Assembly (NCBI GenBank): GCA_900314935.1
Contig: OMXE01000010.1
Coordinates: 124,001 to 188,000, forward strand
DNA length: 64,000 bases
Source of the DNA: an uncultured Prevotella sp.
Lineage (GTDB): Bacteria; Bacteroidota; Bacteroidia; Bacteroidales; Bacteroidaceae
Direction of reading: 5' to 3'
Shown: piece after piece, positions 19,432 to 28,112 of the stretch
How positions within the stretch are numbered: the first letter of the stretch is position 1
Layout: each line of letters opens with the position of its first letter
Notes under the pieces: model-generated
Databases searched by the model: none
Told to the model about the DNA's origin: nothing
The model's input: the letters and a program-made list of their open reading frames with translations, nothing else
Translations under genes and position numbers: made by a program

Positions 19432-19993
19432 GTTCTCTCGCTTTGATATAGTGATAGATTTTCTTGCGTATACGATGCAGACGGGTAGCCAGCGTGCCGG
19501 CATCAGTGTCGGTGACTTCGGCTATGACGGTGAGCGGCTGTTGCTCAAAATAATGCTGCTGTACGAGCAGGCGCTCTGTGGGCGGCAGTCGGTGGATGGC
19601 CTCAATGAGCAAATGTATGCGCTGGTCATCGTCCGTATCCAGCACGCTATTGGCTTCGTCGTCATGGATGGCCTGTAGCGTTTGTTCGTCCGTCTCAAAC
19701 CATACACCAGGATGGTGGCGTAAATGGTCAAGACAGAGTCGATAGGCGATACAGCGAAGCCATGTATAGAACGAACTGCGTCGCGAGTCGTATTGTGCCA
19801 ACAGGGTGTAAGCCTTCACGAAGATATCCTGCGCCAGTTCCTCGGCATCTTCGCGGCATGTTACCATCGTGGCAACGAAGGCGAAGAGCCGCGCCCTATA
19901 GCTGTCCACCAACAAAGCATAGTCTGCCTGCCGACCGCCGCGTAGCACTTGGTCTATAATTTGTTGGTCTTTCTCGTCTTGCTGTTTCATCAT
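19421..19993 (-). CDS. ECF (sigma-70 group 4) RNA polymerase sigma factor
   Basis: A 190-residue sigma factor with only regions 2 and 4. Region 2 spans about residues 24-88 (LVDSYRARLFAFVATMVTCREDAEELAQDIFVKAY, then FYTWLRCIAYRLCLDHLR). Region 4 is near 128-180 with RLPPTERLLVQQHYFEQQPLTVIAEVTDT. I chose the paired ATGs at 19993/19990 over upstream in-frame starts, because they lie after an inverted repeat that is probably regulatory. The following gene overlaps it by 11 bases. There is no SusC/SusD neighbour, so it is not a typical FecI-type PUL regulator. Confidence 0.9.
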   Translation of the reverse strand: MMKQQDEKDQQIIDQVLRGGRQADYALLVDSYRARLFAFVATMVTCREDAEELAQDIFVKAYTLLAQYDSRRSSFYTWLRCIAYRLCLDHLRHHPGVWFETDEQTLQAIHDDEANSVLDTDDDQRIHLLIEAIHRLPPTERLLVQQHYFEQQPLTVIAEVTDTDAGTLATRLHRIRKKIYHYIKAREHGR

Positions 19994-20007
19994 TAATATA
20001 TACGCTA

Positions 20008-20032
20008 AAACCATGAAGAGATTACATGGTTT
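20008..20032. promoter_or_regulatory. Perfect inverted repeat upstream of the ECF sigma gene
   Basis: AAACCATG and CATGGTTT are separated by 9 bases, centred about 27 bases before the sigma factor ATG. A TTTG about 25-30 bases further upstream could be a -33 element, but no good -7 follows. The repeat could be an operator or a leader hairpin. Confidence 0.5.
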
Positions 20033-20064
20033 AACGTTTTTTACAAACTCATCAAGAAAGACTA

Positions 20065-21003
20065 TTAGAAACAAACGTAGGGCTCCAGTTGCTTGATGGC
20101 CTCTGGCGGGAACTCCTTCAATAGTTTAAGATCATCAAGACGTTTCAAAGGACCGTGCAGGCGACGGTAGTCGAGAATGGCACGGGCCTGATAGAAATTG
20201 ATGTAAGGGTGGCGACGTAGCTCTTCGAGCGTGAGCTGGTTGACGTTCAGCTGTCTTACCCTTGGGTTCTCGATAGTAAAATACGGTAGCGCCTCTTCGG
20301 GAAACCCATTGATCTCGCGCAACTGCTCTACCCTGCTATATCCACCAAGTCGTATGCTATAGCGCATGATGGCGCGGGCGAAATAGCTGCCAATACCAGG
20401 AACACGTTTCAGTTCAGCAGTATCGGCCATGTTCAAGACGATGGTCTCACCTGGCGATAGTTTCGGTGAATACTTAGGAACAGCATTGTTGTTCGACGAT
20501 GAGCCCTCGTTAGAATCATACGTATGGTATGAGGGTTGAGAGGTTGATCTACGGTGATCCTCCTTAGAAAAAAGTGTGGACGCCGGAAGGTAGTCGGGAG
20601 AGATGCGGATATACGGTTCCAGCATACGATATTGCTTCACGGTCAGACCATACAGACGGGCAAAATCGGACGGTCGACTATACACACCTCCGCTTTCCCG
20701 ATAGCGATAGATGTTCTTCACCTGCCATGACGACAGTCCTAATCTCAGCAGCTGCGTACTGTCAGCTGTATTGGGATCAAAGGGGAACAGTTCCGTTGGA
20801 TTGTTCTGATGGCGTTGCCCCGATGAAGAATAACCTGTAGTCGACTGTTTCTTTTCAGTTGCCTGGGAATTAGTAGGTGTTCCTGCTGTCTTACGCCCTC
20901 CTAATATATATAATAAGGTGAACGCCACGATGATGACCGACAGGAGCACTAAGATGACCTGACGATCGGATTTCTGCAGATAAAAAAACTCTTTCCATTT
21001 CAT
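20065..21003 (-). CDS. Membrane-anchored helix-hairpin-helix (ComEA-like) protein
   Basis: A 312-residue protein with one N-terminal transmembrane helix (about 16-35, ILVLLSVIIVAFTLLYILGG) and three helix-hairpin-helix regions: FDPNTADSTQLLRLGLSSWQ (about 75-95), NMADTAELKRVPGIGSYFARA (about 190-210) and NVNQLTLEELRRHPYINFYQARA (about 250-272). Such proteins bind DNA without sequence specificity, ComEA being the DNA receptor for transformation. With several HhH units and no other com gene nearby, a competence role is only possible. It lies 30 bases after the second SNF transporter gene and may be co-transcribed. Confidence 0.85.
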   Translation of the reverse strand: MKWKEFFYLQKSDRQVILVLLSVIIVAFTLLYILGGRKTAGTPTNSQATEKKQSTTGYSSSGQRHQNNPTELFPFDPNTADSTQLLRLGLSSWQVKNIYRYRESGGVYSRPSDFARLYGLTVKQYRMLEPYIRISPDYLPASTLFSKEDHRRSTSQPSYHTYDSNEGSSSNNNAVPKYSPKLSPGETIVLNMADTAELKRVPGIGSYFARAIMRYSIRLGGYSRVEQLREINGFPEEALPYFTIENPRVRQLNVNQLTLEELRRHPYINFYQARAILDYRRLHGPLKRLDDLKLLKEFPPEAIKQLEPYVCF

Positions 21004-21033
21004 AGTGTTAAGGATTTAAAGGTGAAGGACTGT

Positions 21034-22389
21034 TCAGATGACGCCCAGCTGATGAAGGAACACCAGAAGGATGCATAGCGGACAGACGAACCTGACGATG
21101 AAGAGATAGACAGGGAAGAAGGTTCCTCGAAGCCTTCCCTTGTTGGTGTATTCCTCTTGCACCACTTTTCGCGGTACGTACCAACCAATGAACAGACTGG
21201 TTAAAAAAGCTCCTGCCGGCAACAGATACTGAGCCGTGAGACGGTCACAGAAGTCGAGCAAGTCGGTTCCTAACAATCGGATACTCGGACAAGCACCGAT
21301 AGACAGCGCACAGAAGACAGCAATCAGACTGCATACCGTGGTGACAATCCATGCTGACCTGCTGCGCCTTGTATGCAGTTCTTCGGTGAAAAACGCCGTA
21401 CCTATCTCGTGCATGGAGATGGTGGAGGTGAGGGCAGCAAACACCAGCAGGGCATAGAACATCACCGAGATGGTGTAGCCTATGGTCGGAATCCCTGCAA
21501 AAGCCTGCTGGAACACATTGGGTAAGGTGATGAAGATGAGCGACGGACCTGCATCGGGTGTCACCCCCACGGAGAAGGCAGCAGGGAAGATCATCAGTCC
21601 TGCCATCACCGCTATCGTCGAATCAATCAGGGCAATCTGCACAGCCGAACCCGCCAGATAAGTATCTTTATTGAAGTAGGAAGCATAGGTACACAGACAT
21701 GCTGTTCCCAGACTTAGCGAGAAGAACGCCTGACCTAAGGCCTCGAGGAACACGCTACCACTGAGTTTCGAGAAATCAGGTTTCAACAGGAACTCTATTC
21801 CCTTATCGGCACCTGGCAGCAGACAGGAGGCTATGACGATGATGACCAGTAGGATGAGTAAGGCTGGCATGAGCAGTTTCGATGCCCGCTCAATACCGTT
21901 ACGAATGCCTCGCACCACCACGATATGTGTAATCAGGATAAAGGCCACTGCCCACAGACAGGGTTTGATGGGATCGCTGGAGAATGTCTGGAAATACTGC
22001 TGCACATAGTCGGCATCCCCCTGAATTTTCCCCATGATAGAAGCAAAGAGGTATTCCAAGCACCACCCTGCCACCACGGCATAGAAGCCCAGGATGATGG
22101 TAGCGGTAAGGATGCCCAGGTAGCCCACCAGCTTCCACGGTTTACCTCTTGAAAGAATATCGTAAGCCCGTGCTGCATTTGTCTCTCCATGACGCCCCAC
22201 GATGAACTCACTGATCATCCCTGGTATGCCCAAAAGAAAGACACAGCAGAAATAGAGAAGGATGAAAGCAGCACCCCCGTTCTGCCCCGTCATATAAGGG
22301 AAACGCCAGATGTTTCCCAGTCCGACGGCAGAACCAGCTGTTGCCAGTACAATGCCTATCCTTGAAGCAAATGAACCACGACCTTCCAT
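21034..22389 (-). CDS. Na+-dependent transporter, SNF (NSS) family
   Basis: A 451-residue integral membrane protein with about 11-12 helices, related to LeuT and other sodium-coupled amino-acid symporters. The family hallmark AGSAVGLGNIWRFPYMTGQNGG lies in TM1 near residues 20-40. The unwound TM6-equivalent and the C-terminal helices are present. The ATG at 22389 is used; a TTG five codons earlier falls inside a heptamer repeat. It is a paralog of the adjacent upstream gene, and substrate cannot be read from sequence. Confidence 0.92.
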   Translation of the reverse strand: MEGRGSFASRIGIVLATAGSAVGLGNIWRFPYMTGQNGGAAFILLYFCCVFLLGIPGMISEFIVGRHGETNAARAYDILSRGKPWKLVGYLGILTATIILGFYAVVAGWCLEYLFASIMGKIQGDADYVQQYFQTFSSDPIKPCLWAVAFILITHIVVVRGIRNGIERASKLLMPALLILLVIIVIASCLLPGADKGIEFLLKPDFSKLSGSVFLEALGQAFFSLSLGTACLCTYASYFNKDTYLAGSAVQIALIDSTIAVMAGLMIFPAAFSVGVTPDAGPSLIFITLPNVFQQAFAGIPTIGYTISVMFYALLVFAALTSTISMHEIGTAFFTEELHTRRSRSAWIVTTVCSLIAVFCALSIGACPSIRLLGTDLLDFCDRLTAQYLLPAGAFLTSLFIGWYVPRKVVQEEYTNKGRLRGTFFPVYLFIVRFVCPLCILLVFLHQLGVI

Positions 22390-22395
22390 ACTCTT

Positions 22396-22416
22396 AACTG
22401 TCAACTATCAACTATC
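22396..22416. repeat. Heptamer tandem array, unit AACTATC, between the SNF genes
   Basis: Three 7-bp units (AACTGTC, AACTATC, AACTATC) fill most of the 26-base spacer and run into the TAG stop codon of the upstream transporter gene. Confidence 0.75.
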
Positions 22417-23780
22417 TACACCCATCCCAGCTGATGCAAGAAAATAAAGAGGATGAACAACGGACAGATATACTTCACCACGAACACAAACAGATGGAAG
22501 AAGTGATAGTTACTGGTTCCCCAGTTGGTAATCTCATCGTGGATAATCTTATGTTCCACATACCAGCCGATAAACAGACAGGTGAAGAAGCCGCCCAACG
22601 GCAGACAGATATTCGCCGTGAACCAGTCGAAGAGGTCGAAGAATGGCATGCCGAACAGCTTTGCCCATTCCCAGCCGCCTAACGACAGTGAGCAGAAAGC
22701 ACCGACGATGACACACATCAGCGACACAAACGTTGCCGCCTTCCGCCGACCGATGCGCAACTCCTCACTGAGGAATGATGTCGACACCTCATGCAGCGAG
22801 ATATTTGAGGTTAGGGCAGCAATCGACAAAAGGATGTAGAAAGCTAGGGAAACAACATACTGCACCACGGGCATGGAGCCGAAAGCCTGCTCAAAGACGT
22901 TGGGCAGCGTGATGAAGATCAGCGACGGTCCGCTATCGGGCTGCACCCCTACCGACATGGCAGCAGGGAAAATCATCAGTCCTGCCAGAATAGCCACGAA
23001 CGTATCGATGATGGAAATCTGGAAAGCTGTACCCACCAGGTTCGTTTCCCGTTTGAAATAGCTGGCGTAGGTACAGAGACATCCCATGGCAATACTGAGT
23101 GAGAAGAACGATTGTCCCAACGCTTCAAGGAAAGTCTTACCCGTTACCTTCGAGAAGTCGGGCTTCAGCAGGAACTCCACACCATCCATAGCGCCAGGCA
23201 ACATCAACGAGCAGCCCACCAGTACCAAGAGGAGAAGGAACAACAGAGGCATCATGATTTTCGATGCCTTTTCTATCCCGTCTTCTATACCATGCACAAT
23301 AACGTAATGCGTCATACCCACCAAAAGGGTCATCCAGATAATGGGTTTGATGGGATTGGTAGAGAACTCCGAGAAATAGGCACGGAAATCATCCGGTGTT
23401 CCGTGGAGCTGACCCGTGACCGATGCCAGCACATACTGCAGGGTCCAACCTGAAACCACCCCGTAATAGCCGATGATGAGTGCCGCTGTGAGCACTCCCA
23501 TGTAGCCCACCCATTTCCAGGGTGTACCGTTGGCCAGTTTAGAATAGGCACGAGCCGTATTGGTTTGTGCGTGCCTGCCGATGAGGAACTCACAAAGCAT
23601 CACGGGAACACCCATAATCAAGACGCAGAGGAAATAAATCACAATGAAGGCTGCACCACCGTTCTGACCCGTCACGTATGGGAATCGCCATACGTTTCCC
23701 AAGCCGACAGCGCCGCCTGCCGTTGCAAGGATTACTCCTAATTTGGTTCCGAAATTACCTCTTTCTAAACTGTTTGACAT
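22416..23780 (-). CDS. Na+-dependent transporter, SNF (NSS) family
   Basis: A 454-residue member of the same family as the next gene, with the TM1 signature AGGAVGLGNVWRFPYVTGQNGG and about 11-12 helices. It is very similar to its neighbour along the whole length, so the pair probably came from a tandem duplication. The ATG at 23780 (MSNSLERG) fits the paralog alignment; the in-frame extension upstream does not align and lies in the promoter region. No convincing TAnnTTTG promoter was found for this strand. Confidence 0.92.
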   Translation of the reverse strand: MSNSLERGNFGTKLGVILATAGGAVGLGNVWRFPYVTGQNGGAAFIVIYFLCVLIMGVPVMLCEFLIGRHAQTNTARAYSKLANGTPWKWVGYMGVLTAALIIGYYGVVSGWTLQYVLASVTGQLHGTPDDFRAYFSEFSTNPIKPIIWMTLLVGMTHYVIVHGIEDGIEKASKIMMPLLFLLLLVLVGCSLMLPGAMDGVEFLLKPDFSKVTGKTFLEALGQSFFSLSIAMGCLCTYASYFKRETNLVGTAFQISIIDTFVAILAGLMIFPAAMSVGVQPDSGPSLIFITLPNVFEQAFGSMPVVQYVVSLAFYILLSIAALTSNISLHEVSTSFLSEELRIGRRKAATFVSLMCVIVGAFCSLSLGGWEWAKLFGMPFFDLFDWFTANICLPLGGFFTCLFIGWYVEHKIIHDEITNWGTSNYHFFHLFVFVVKYICPLFILFIFLHQLGWV

Positions 23781-23879
23781 CTTTTTGTCCTTTTTTTGTC
23801 GGCCGAATACCTGAAAAGTTGTACCTTTGACTTCATCGAAGGTTCTTTCACTCAACAATCAAAGAAAAACCGGTTTTTC

Positions 23880-23910
23880 TTTGTATTGTTTTCGTTTATT
23901 CGTACCTTTG
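23880..23910 (+). promoter_or_regulatory. Promoter of the VanZ-like gene, with almost no leader
   Basis: TTTG at 23880-23883, 19 bases, then TACCTTTG at 23903-23910. The gene's ATG is at 23915, so transcription should start at or within a few bases of the start codon. Confidence 0.85.
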
Positions 23911-23914
23911 CACC

Positions 23915-24325
23915 ATGAGATACATCCTTCAACACATCAGAAAGTACCCTTTCTCCTGTCTGTGCATCGCAGTCATCTGGGTAGTCTGTCTAATGCCCAT
24001 ACCAGAGATTCCGTTGAAACATGTCCGCTTCATTGACAAGTGGACACACATCGCCCTGTATTTCTGCACCTGCGGTGTGATCTGGACCGAGTATCTTCGC
24101 CATCACCCCCGCAACCAACAGTCAAGCACCTTCAGTTGGCGCAAACTCATCCGTTGGGGATGGCTCGCCCCAATCATCATGGGCGGTCTGATTGAACTGG
24201 CCCAAACCTATTGTACGGGCGGCATGAGAAGCGGTGATTGGCTCGATTTCCTAGCCAACGCCACCGGTACTACTCTAATGTTAGGTGTCGGAACGCTTTG
24301 GGTATGGTTCCGCGCCAAAGAATAA
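23915..24325 (+). CDS. VanZ-like membrane protein
   Basis: A 136-residue protein with about four transmembrane helices. The family core is visible: DKWTHIALYF near residues 41-50 and GLIELAQTYCTGGMRSGDWLDFLANATG near 89-116, including the conserved R-x-G-D-W-x-D and N-x-x-G. VanZ itself gives low-level teicoplanin resistance, but most VanZ-like proteins have no known job. It is transcribed from a promoter that leaves almost no 5' leader. Its last 56 bases overlap the convergent CYTH gene. Confidence 0.88.
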   Translation: MRYILQHIRKYPFSCLCIAVIWVVCLMPIPEIPLKHVRFIDKWTHIALYFCTCGVIWTEYLRHHPRNQQSSTFSWRKLIRWGWLAPIIMGGLIELAQTYCTGGMRSGDWLDFLANATGTTLMLGVGTLWVWFRAKE

Positions 24326-24788
24326 AAGGAAACTGACGGAGGTGCGAGTTGTGGAAACGGCGGTCGCCTGTTACCTCATCACCGATGAAATCGGGTTTCT
24401 CGAACGGTTCCTCCACACTTCCCAGTTCCACCTCAGCCATCACCAGTCCGGCATTGTCGCCATAGAACTCATCCACCTCAAAGGTATGTACGCCATCGGT
24501 ACTTTTCACCAGATAGCGTGTCTTATCGATGATTCCCGGCTCACAAAGCTTAAACAGCTCTTCCGCCTCATCCAACGTGATTTCTTTCTCGAACTCATAC
24601 CGCTTGATGCCCGACGCATCCGCCGGTCCTTTGATGGTAAGGTAGCCACAGCTATCGCATAGTCGCACTCTGACAGTACGCCCGCGACTACATATATACC
24701 CTTGTTTAATACGGATGCTACTGGTAGCTGCCGAGCGGTAGTCCTCTCCTCGAACAAGGAACTTGCGTTCGATTTCGAAACCGCTCAT
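24270..24788 (-). CDS. CYTH domain protein (triphosphate tunnel metalloenzyme)
   Basis: A 172-residue protein whose start, MSGFEIERKFLV, carries the ExExK signature that binds triphosphate and metal in the tunnel. Further charged strands follow (RVRLCDSCGYLTIKG, KRYEFEKEIT, TFEVDEFYGDNAGLVMAEVEL), as in bacterial inorganic triphosphatases. The probable substrate is tripolyphosphate or a nucleoside triphosphate. Its ATG shares one base with the stop codon of the upstream small gene (TAATG), so the two are translationally coupled. The 3' end overlaps the convergent VanZ-like gene by 56 bases. Confidence 0.9.
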   Translation of the reverse strand: MSGFEIERKFLVRGEDYRSAATSSIRIKQGYICSRGRTVRVRLCDSCGYLTIKGPADASGIKRYEFEKEITLDEAEELFKLCEPGIIDKTRYLVKSTDGVHTFEVDEFYGDNAGLVMAEVELGSVEEPFEKPDFIGDEVTGDRRFHNSHLRQFPFILWRGTIPKAFRHLTLE

Positions 24789-24931
24789 TACATCATTGCA
24801 ACGGTGTTGATCACTAAGAAGATCAGCGCAAAGACTATCAATGCGATGATGATCCACATAACAACATCCTTACCCTTCTTTGCAACTTCAGCCTCATGGC
24901 GTGCACGTTGCACTTTTCTTTTCTGACTCAT
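24788..24931 (-). CDS. Small single-span membrane protein (47 residues)
   Basis: An ATG at 24931 opens a 47-codon frame. The N-terminal half is basic (MSQKRKVQRARHEAEVAKKG), and the second half is a single hydrophobic helix (WIIIALIVFALIFLVINTVA). The strict charge split, the TAATG overlap with the CYTH gene and its position directly after prfB support a real gene. Function is unknown; similar short basic membrane proteins occur next to prfB in related Bacteroidales, by recollection only. Confidence 0.8.
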   Translation of the reverse strand: MSQKRKVQRARHEAEVAKKGKDVVMWIIIALIVFALIFLVINTVAMM

Positions 24932-24944
24932 ACTAATTTTATTT

Positions 24945-24978
24945 AACTTTGAACTTTGATCTTTGAACTTTGAACTTT
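24945..24978. repeat. Heptamer tandem array, unit AACTTTG, upstream of the small membrane gene
   Basis: About 4.9 copies of a 7-bp unit (one copy reads ATCTTTG) begin 14 bases before the ATG of the small membrane protein, in the 112-base gap after prfB. The array would be part of the mRNA leader. Confidence 0.9.
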
Positions 24979-25043
24979 ATGACTACTACTTGATAATCTC
25001 GTAACATTGTAATAACGGGATTACGAAACAACGAGCATCCTCC

Positions 25044-26162
25044 TCATTCTTCGTTGACCGGGAACTCCATCAAGTAGGCTTTGATGAACCCATCAAGTTT
25101 TCCGTTCATCACCCCATCCACATCCGTGGTCTGGTAGTTCGTACGATGATCCTTCACCCGTCGGTCGTCAAACACATAGCTGCGTATCTGACTGCCCCAC
25201 TCTATCTTTTTCTTCCCGGCCTCGATCTTCGCCTGCGCCTCCAGACGTTTCTTCATGGCGCGGTCGTAGAGTTGCGACTTCAGCAAGGTCATGGCCCGTT
25301 CCTTGTTCTTAGGCTGGTCGCGTGTCTCCGTATTCTCGATCAGGATCTCCTCTTCCTCACCCGTGTCAGGATCCGTGTACCAATAGCGCAGACGGACACC
25401 CGACTCCACCTTGTTCACGTTCTGACCTCCAGCACCAGAGCTGCGGAAGGTATCCCACGACAACTTAGCAGGATCCACATACACCTCAATCGTATCGTCA
25501 ACCAGCGGAGTCACAAAGACAGATGCGAAGCTCGTCATACGCTTGCCCTGTGCATTGAACGGAGAAACACGCACCAGTCGGTGCACACCATTCTCGCTTT
25601 TCAGGTAACCGTAAGCATATTCGCCACCCTCAATCTCCATGGTTACACTCTTGATGCCCGCCTCGTCACCATCCTGCAGGTTACTGATTGTCACCTTATG
25701 ACCGTGAGCCTCGGCCCAGCGCATATACATACGCATCAGCATCGATGCCCAGTCCTGACTCTCCGTACCGCCGGCACCCGAATTGATCTTCATCACGCAG
25801 TCCATCGGATCCTCTTTCTGGCGGAGCATGTTCTTCAGCTCCAGATCCTCGATGGCGGCAATGGCCTTGGCATAGTTGTCATCCACCTCCTGCTCGGTCA
25901 CCATCTCATCATGGTAGAAATCGTAGGCCAGCTGGAGCTCGTCGGCCAAGGTACGCACCTCCTGATAGCCATCCAGCCATCGCTTGATGTCCTTCACCTT
26001 TTTCATCTGGATCTGCGCCCGCTTGGGGTCTTCCCAGAAGTCGGGAGCCTGCGTACGCAGGTCTTCCTCCTCAAATTCTATCTTTTTCCTATCGATGTCC
26101 AGATAGCGGTACAGATCATCTGCACGTTTGAGGACATCCTTCAATTGGTCTTGTGTGATCAT
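25044..26162 (-). CDS. prfB: Peptide chain release factor 2
   Basis: A 372-residue class I release factor reading UAA and UGA. The SPF codon-recognition motif appears in LVRVSPFNAQGKRMTSFASV, and the catalytic GGQ in SSGAGGQNVNKVESGVR. The gene is a single continuous frame. At the place where E. coli needs a +1 shift (RGYL then DYD) the sequence reads Y-R-Y-L-D-I-D without an internal UGA, so autoregulatory frameshifting is absent. It lies 39 bases after the acyl-CoA synthetase gene on the same strand. Confidence 0.98.
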   Translation of the reverse strand: MITQDQLKDVLKRADDLYRYLDIDRKKIEFEEEDLRTQAPDFWEDPKRAQIQMKKVKDIKRWLDGYQEVRTLADELQLAYDFYHDEMVTEQEVDDNYAKAIAAIEDLELKNMLRQKEDPMDCVMKINSGAGGTESQDWASMLMRMYMRWAEAHGHKVTISNLQDGDEAGIKSVTMEIEGGEYAYGYLKSENGVHRLVRVSPFNAQGKRMTSFASVFVTPLVDDTIEVYVDPAKLSWDTFRSSGAGGQNVNKVESGVRLRYWYTDPDTGEEEEILIENTETRDQPKNKERAMTLLKSQLYDRAMKKRLEAQAKIEAGKKKIEWGSQIRSYVFDDRRVKDHRTNYQTTDVDGVMNGKLDGFIKAYLMEFPVNEE

Positions 26163-26201
26163 ATATCATCTGATTGCCTCACCTGAGGCGATATACGGTT
26201 C

Positions 26202-28010
26202 TTACTCCTTATACATTTCTTCTATCTGCTCGGCATAGTTCTTGTTCAGCACGGCACGTTTGATCTTCAGTGTGTTCGTCAGCTCGCCCGACTCCATGGT
26301 GAACGGTTTCGGCAGCAGAACGAAACGCTTGATCTTCTCGTAGTTCGCCAGCTGCTGCTGTAAGGTCTCTATGCGTTCGGTAAGCATCTGGATGATCTGC
26401 CCGTTATGACAGAGGTCCTCATGCGTCTTGAACTCGATGCGGTTGTCCTTGGCATACTCCTCCAGTTCAGCAAACGAAGGAACGATGAGTGCTGAGACGA
26501 ACTTCCGCTGGTCGGCAATGACAGCCAGCTGCTCGATATACTTGTCCACCAGCAGCTTGGCCTCTATCATCTGCGGTGCGATATACTTTCCGTTACTGGT
26601 CTTAAAGAGCTCCTTGATACGCTCCTTCAGGAACAGCTCACCATCTTTGAGATAGCCGGCGTCGCCCGTCTTGAAGAACCCGTCCTCGGTGAAGCTCTGC
26701 GCATTCAGCGCATCACGCTTGTAGTATCCCTTGGTGATGGTCGGACCCTTCAGCAGGATTTCCTCATTCTCTCCGATACGTATCTCAATGCCCTCGATAG
26801 GACGTCCCACGCTACCGATGGTATAGGGCTCTCCCTTATGGTCACACGATACAGTGGCCAAACTCTCGGTCAAACCGTATCCCACAATCATGCAGATGCC
26901 CACCGAATGGGTGAACTCCTCCACTTCGGCCGACACATACGAACCTGCTGTGGGGAAGAAATTGCCTTTCTCCAATCCCAGCTGCTTACGCACCAGCGAG
27001 AACAAAGTCCTATCGAACGTCTCATACTCCAGCTTCAGCGGCAGCGGAGCACGTTTGCCCTTGCTGACGAACTCTGCGTGGTACTTCCTACCAACGGCAA
27101 GAGCCCTGTTGAACAGCTTCCGCTCCACGGCATTGGCCTTCTCGATTTTCTCCTTCACGCCGATATACACCTTTTCCCAGAAACGGGGAACGGCGCTCAT
27201 ACAGGTAGGATGCATCTCCTTCAACGACTGCTGGATTTCCTTGGGGTAGGTATTGACGATGATCTCCGAGCCCTCTGTCAGACACAGGATGATCCATCCC
27301 CGTTCAAAGATATGGGTAATGGGAAGGAAGTTCATGATGCGGTCGTTCTCTCCCACGGGTACACATTTGTTGTTCGCCTCGAAGGCAGCATGATATTGTC
27401 CGTAGGTGAGGATAACTCCTTTCGAGTCGCCTGTGGTACCACTGGTATAGAGGATATTGGCTATGTCATCCCAACTGGCCTGCTTCCACAGCATCTCCAC
27501 TTCCGACTGCCGTGGAAGGTTCTCGCCCAGCTGCATGAAGTCATCGAAGTAGATGGAACTGGGATCACCGTTGATCATCCGTACAGAGCGGTCGAACACG
27601 ATGATCTTCTCGAGCGTAGGACAGGAAGGCAGCACGCGGTGCGCCTTGTCATACTGTTCCTGCTCGCCCACAAAGAGGAAACGGATTTCCGCGTCAGCCA
27701 CAATATGCTGAATCTGCTGTTCACTACTGGTGGCATAAAGCGGTACGGTAACGGCACGGATGCCGAAAGCGCCGAAATCGGTATAGAAATAATACACGGT
27801 ATTCTGCGAAAACACACCGATGTTTTCCTGAACACGCACTCCCATGTTCAGCAAGGCATTACTCACCTGCTTGACACGTTCGGAGAACTGGTTCCAAGAA
27901 ATCTTCTGCCATTTCAGACTACCGAACTCTCTATAGTTCAGTACCGTTTTCTCTCCGTATTTCTTTGCCTGCTCATGGATGAGCACTGAAAGGTGGCTGT
28001 TGTTCTGCAT
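26202..28010 (-). CDS. Long-chain fatty acid CoA ligase (AMP-binding)
   Basis: A 602-residue member of the ANL superfamily that adenylates long-chain fatty acids and loads them on CoA. The P-loop-like motif YTSGTTGDSKGVILTYGQ is near residue 190. YGLTESLATVS and the hinge KTGDAGYLKDG are also present, followed by KELFKTSNGKYIAPQ with the C-terminal catalytic lysine region. There is no signal peptide; it is likely a membrane-associated cytoplasmic enzyme. The upstream region has a good -7 element (TATCTTTG at 28039-28032) but no clear -33. Confidence 0.93.
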   Translation of the reverse strand: MQNNSHLSVLIHEQAKKYGEKTVLNYREFGSLKWQKISWNQFSERVKQVSNALLNMGVRVQENIGVFSQNTVYYFYTDFGAFGIRAVTVPLYATSSEQQIQHIVADAEIRFLFVGEQEQYDKAHRVLPSCPTLEKIIVFDRSVRMINGDPSSIYFDDFMQLGENLPRQSEVEMLWKQASWDDIANILYTSGTTGDSKGVILTYGQYHAAFEANNKCVPVGENDRIMNFLPITHIFERGWIILCLTEGSEIIVNTYPKEIQQSLKEMHPTCMSAVPRFWEKVYIGVKEKIEKANAVERKLFNRALAVGRKYHAEFVSKGKRAPLPLKLEYETFDRTLFSLVRKQLGLEKGNFFPTAGSYVSAEVEEFTHSVGICMIVGYGLTESLATVSCDHKGEPYTIGSVGRPIEGIEIRIGENEEILLKGPTITKGYYKRDALNAQSFTEDGFFKTGDAGYLKDGELFLKERIKELFKTSNGKYIAPQMIEAKLLVDKYIEQLAVIADQRKFVSALIVPSFAELEEYAKDNRIEFKTHEDLCHNGQIIQMLTERIETLQQQLANYEKIKRFVLLPKPFTMESGELTNTLKIKRAVLNKNYAEQIEEMYKE

Positions 28011-28031
28011 AGTCCCTGTTTTTTTCTATTG

Positions 28032-28039
28032 CAAAGATA
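28032..28039 (-). promoter_or_regulatory. -7 element of the acyl-CoA ligase gene
   Basis: TATCTTTG on the minus strand, 21 bases before the ATG at 28010. No TTTG is found at the usual distance upstream, so the -33 element is weak or absent. Confidence 0.6.
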
Positions 28040-28112
28040 ATGCTTTTTTCCGAAAATTGATAAGAAAAGCAAAAAAAAACGTCATGATGATAGGGATTAC
28101 GTGAAAAATCCG

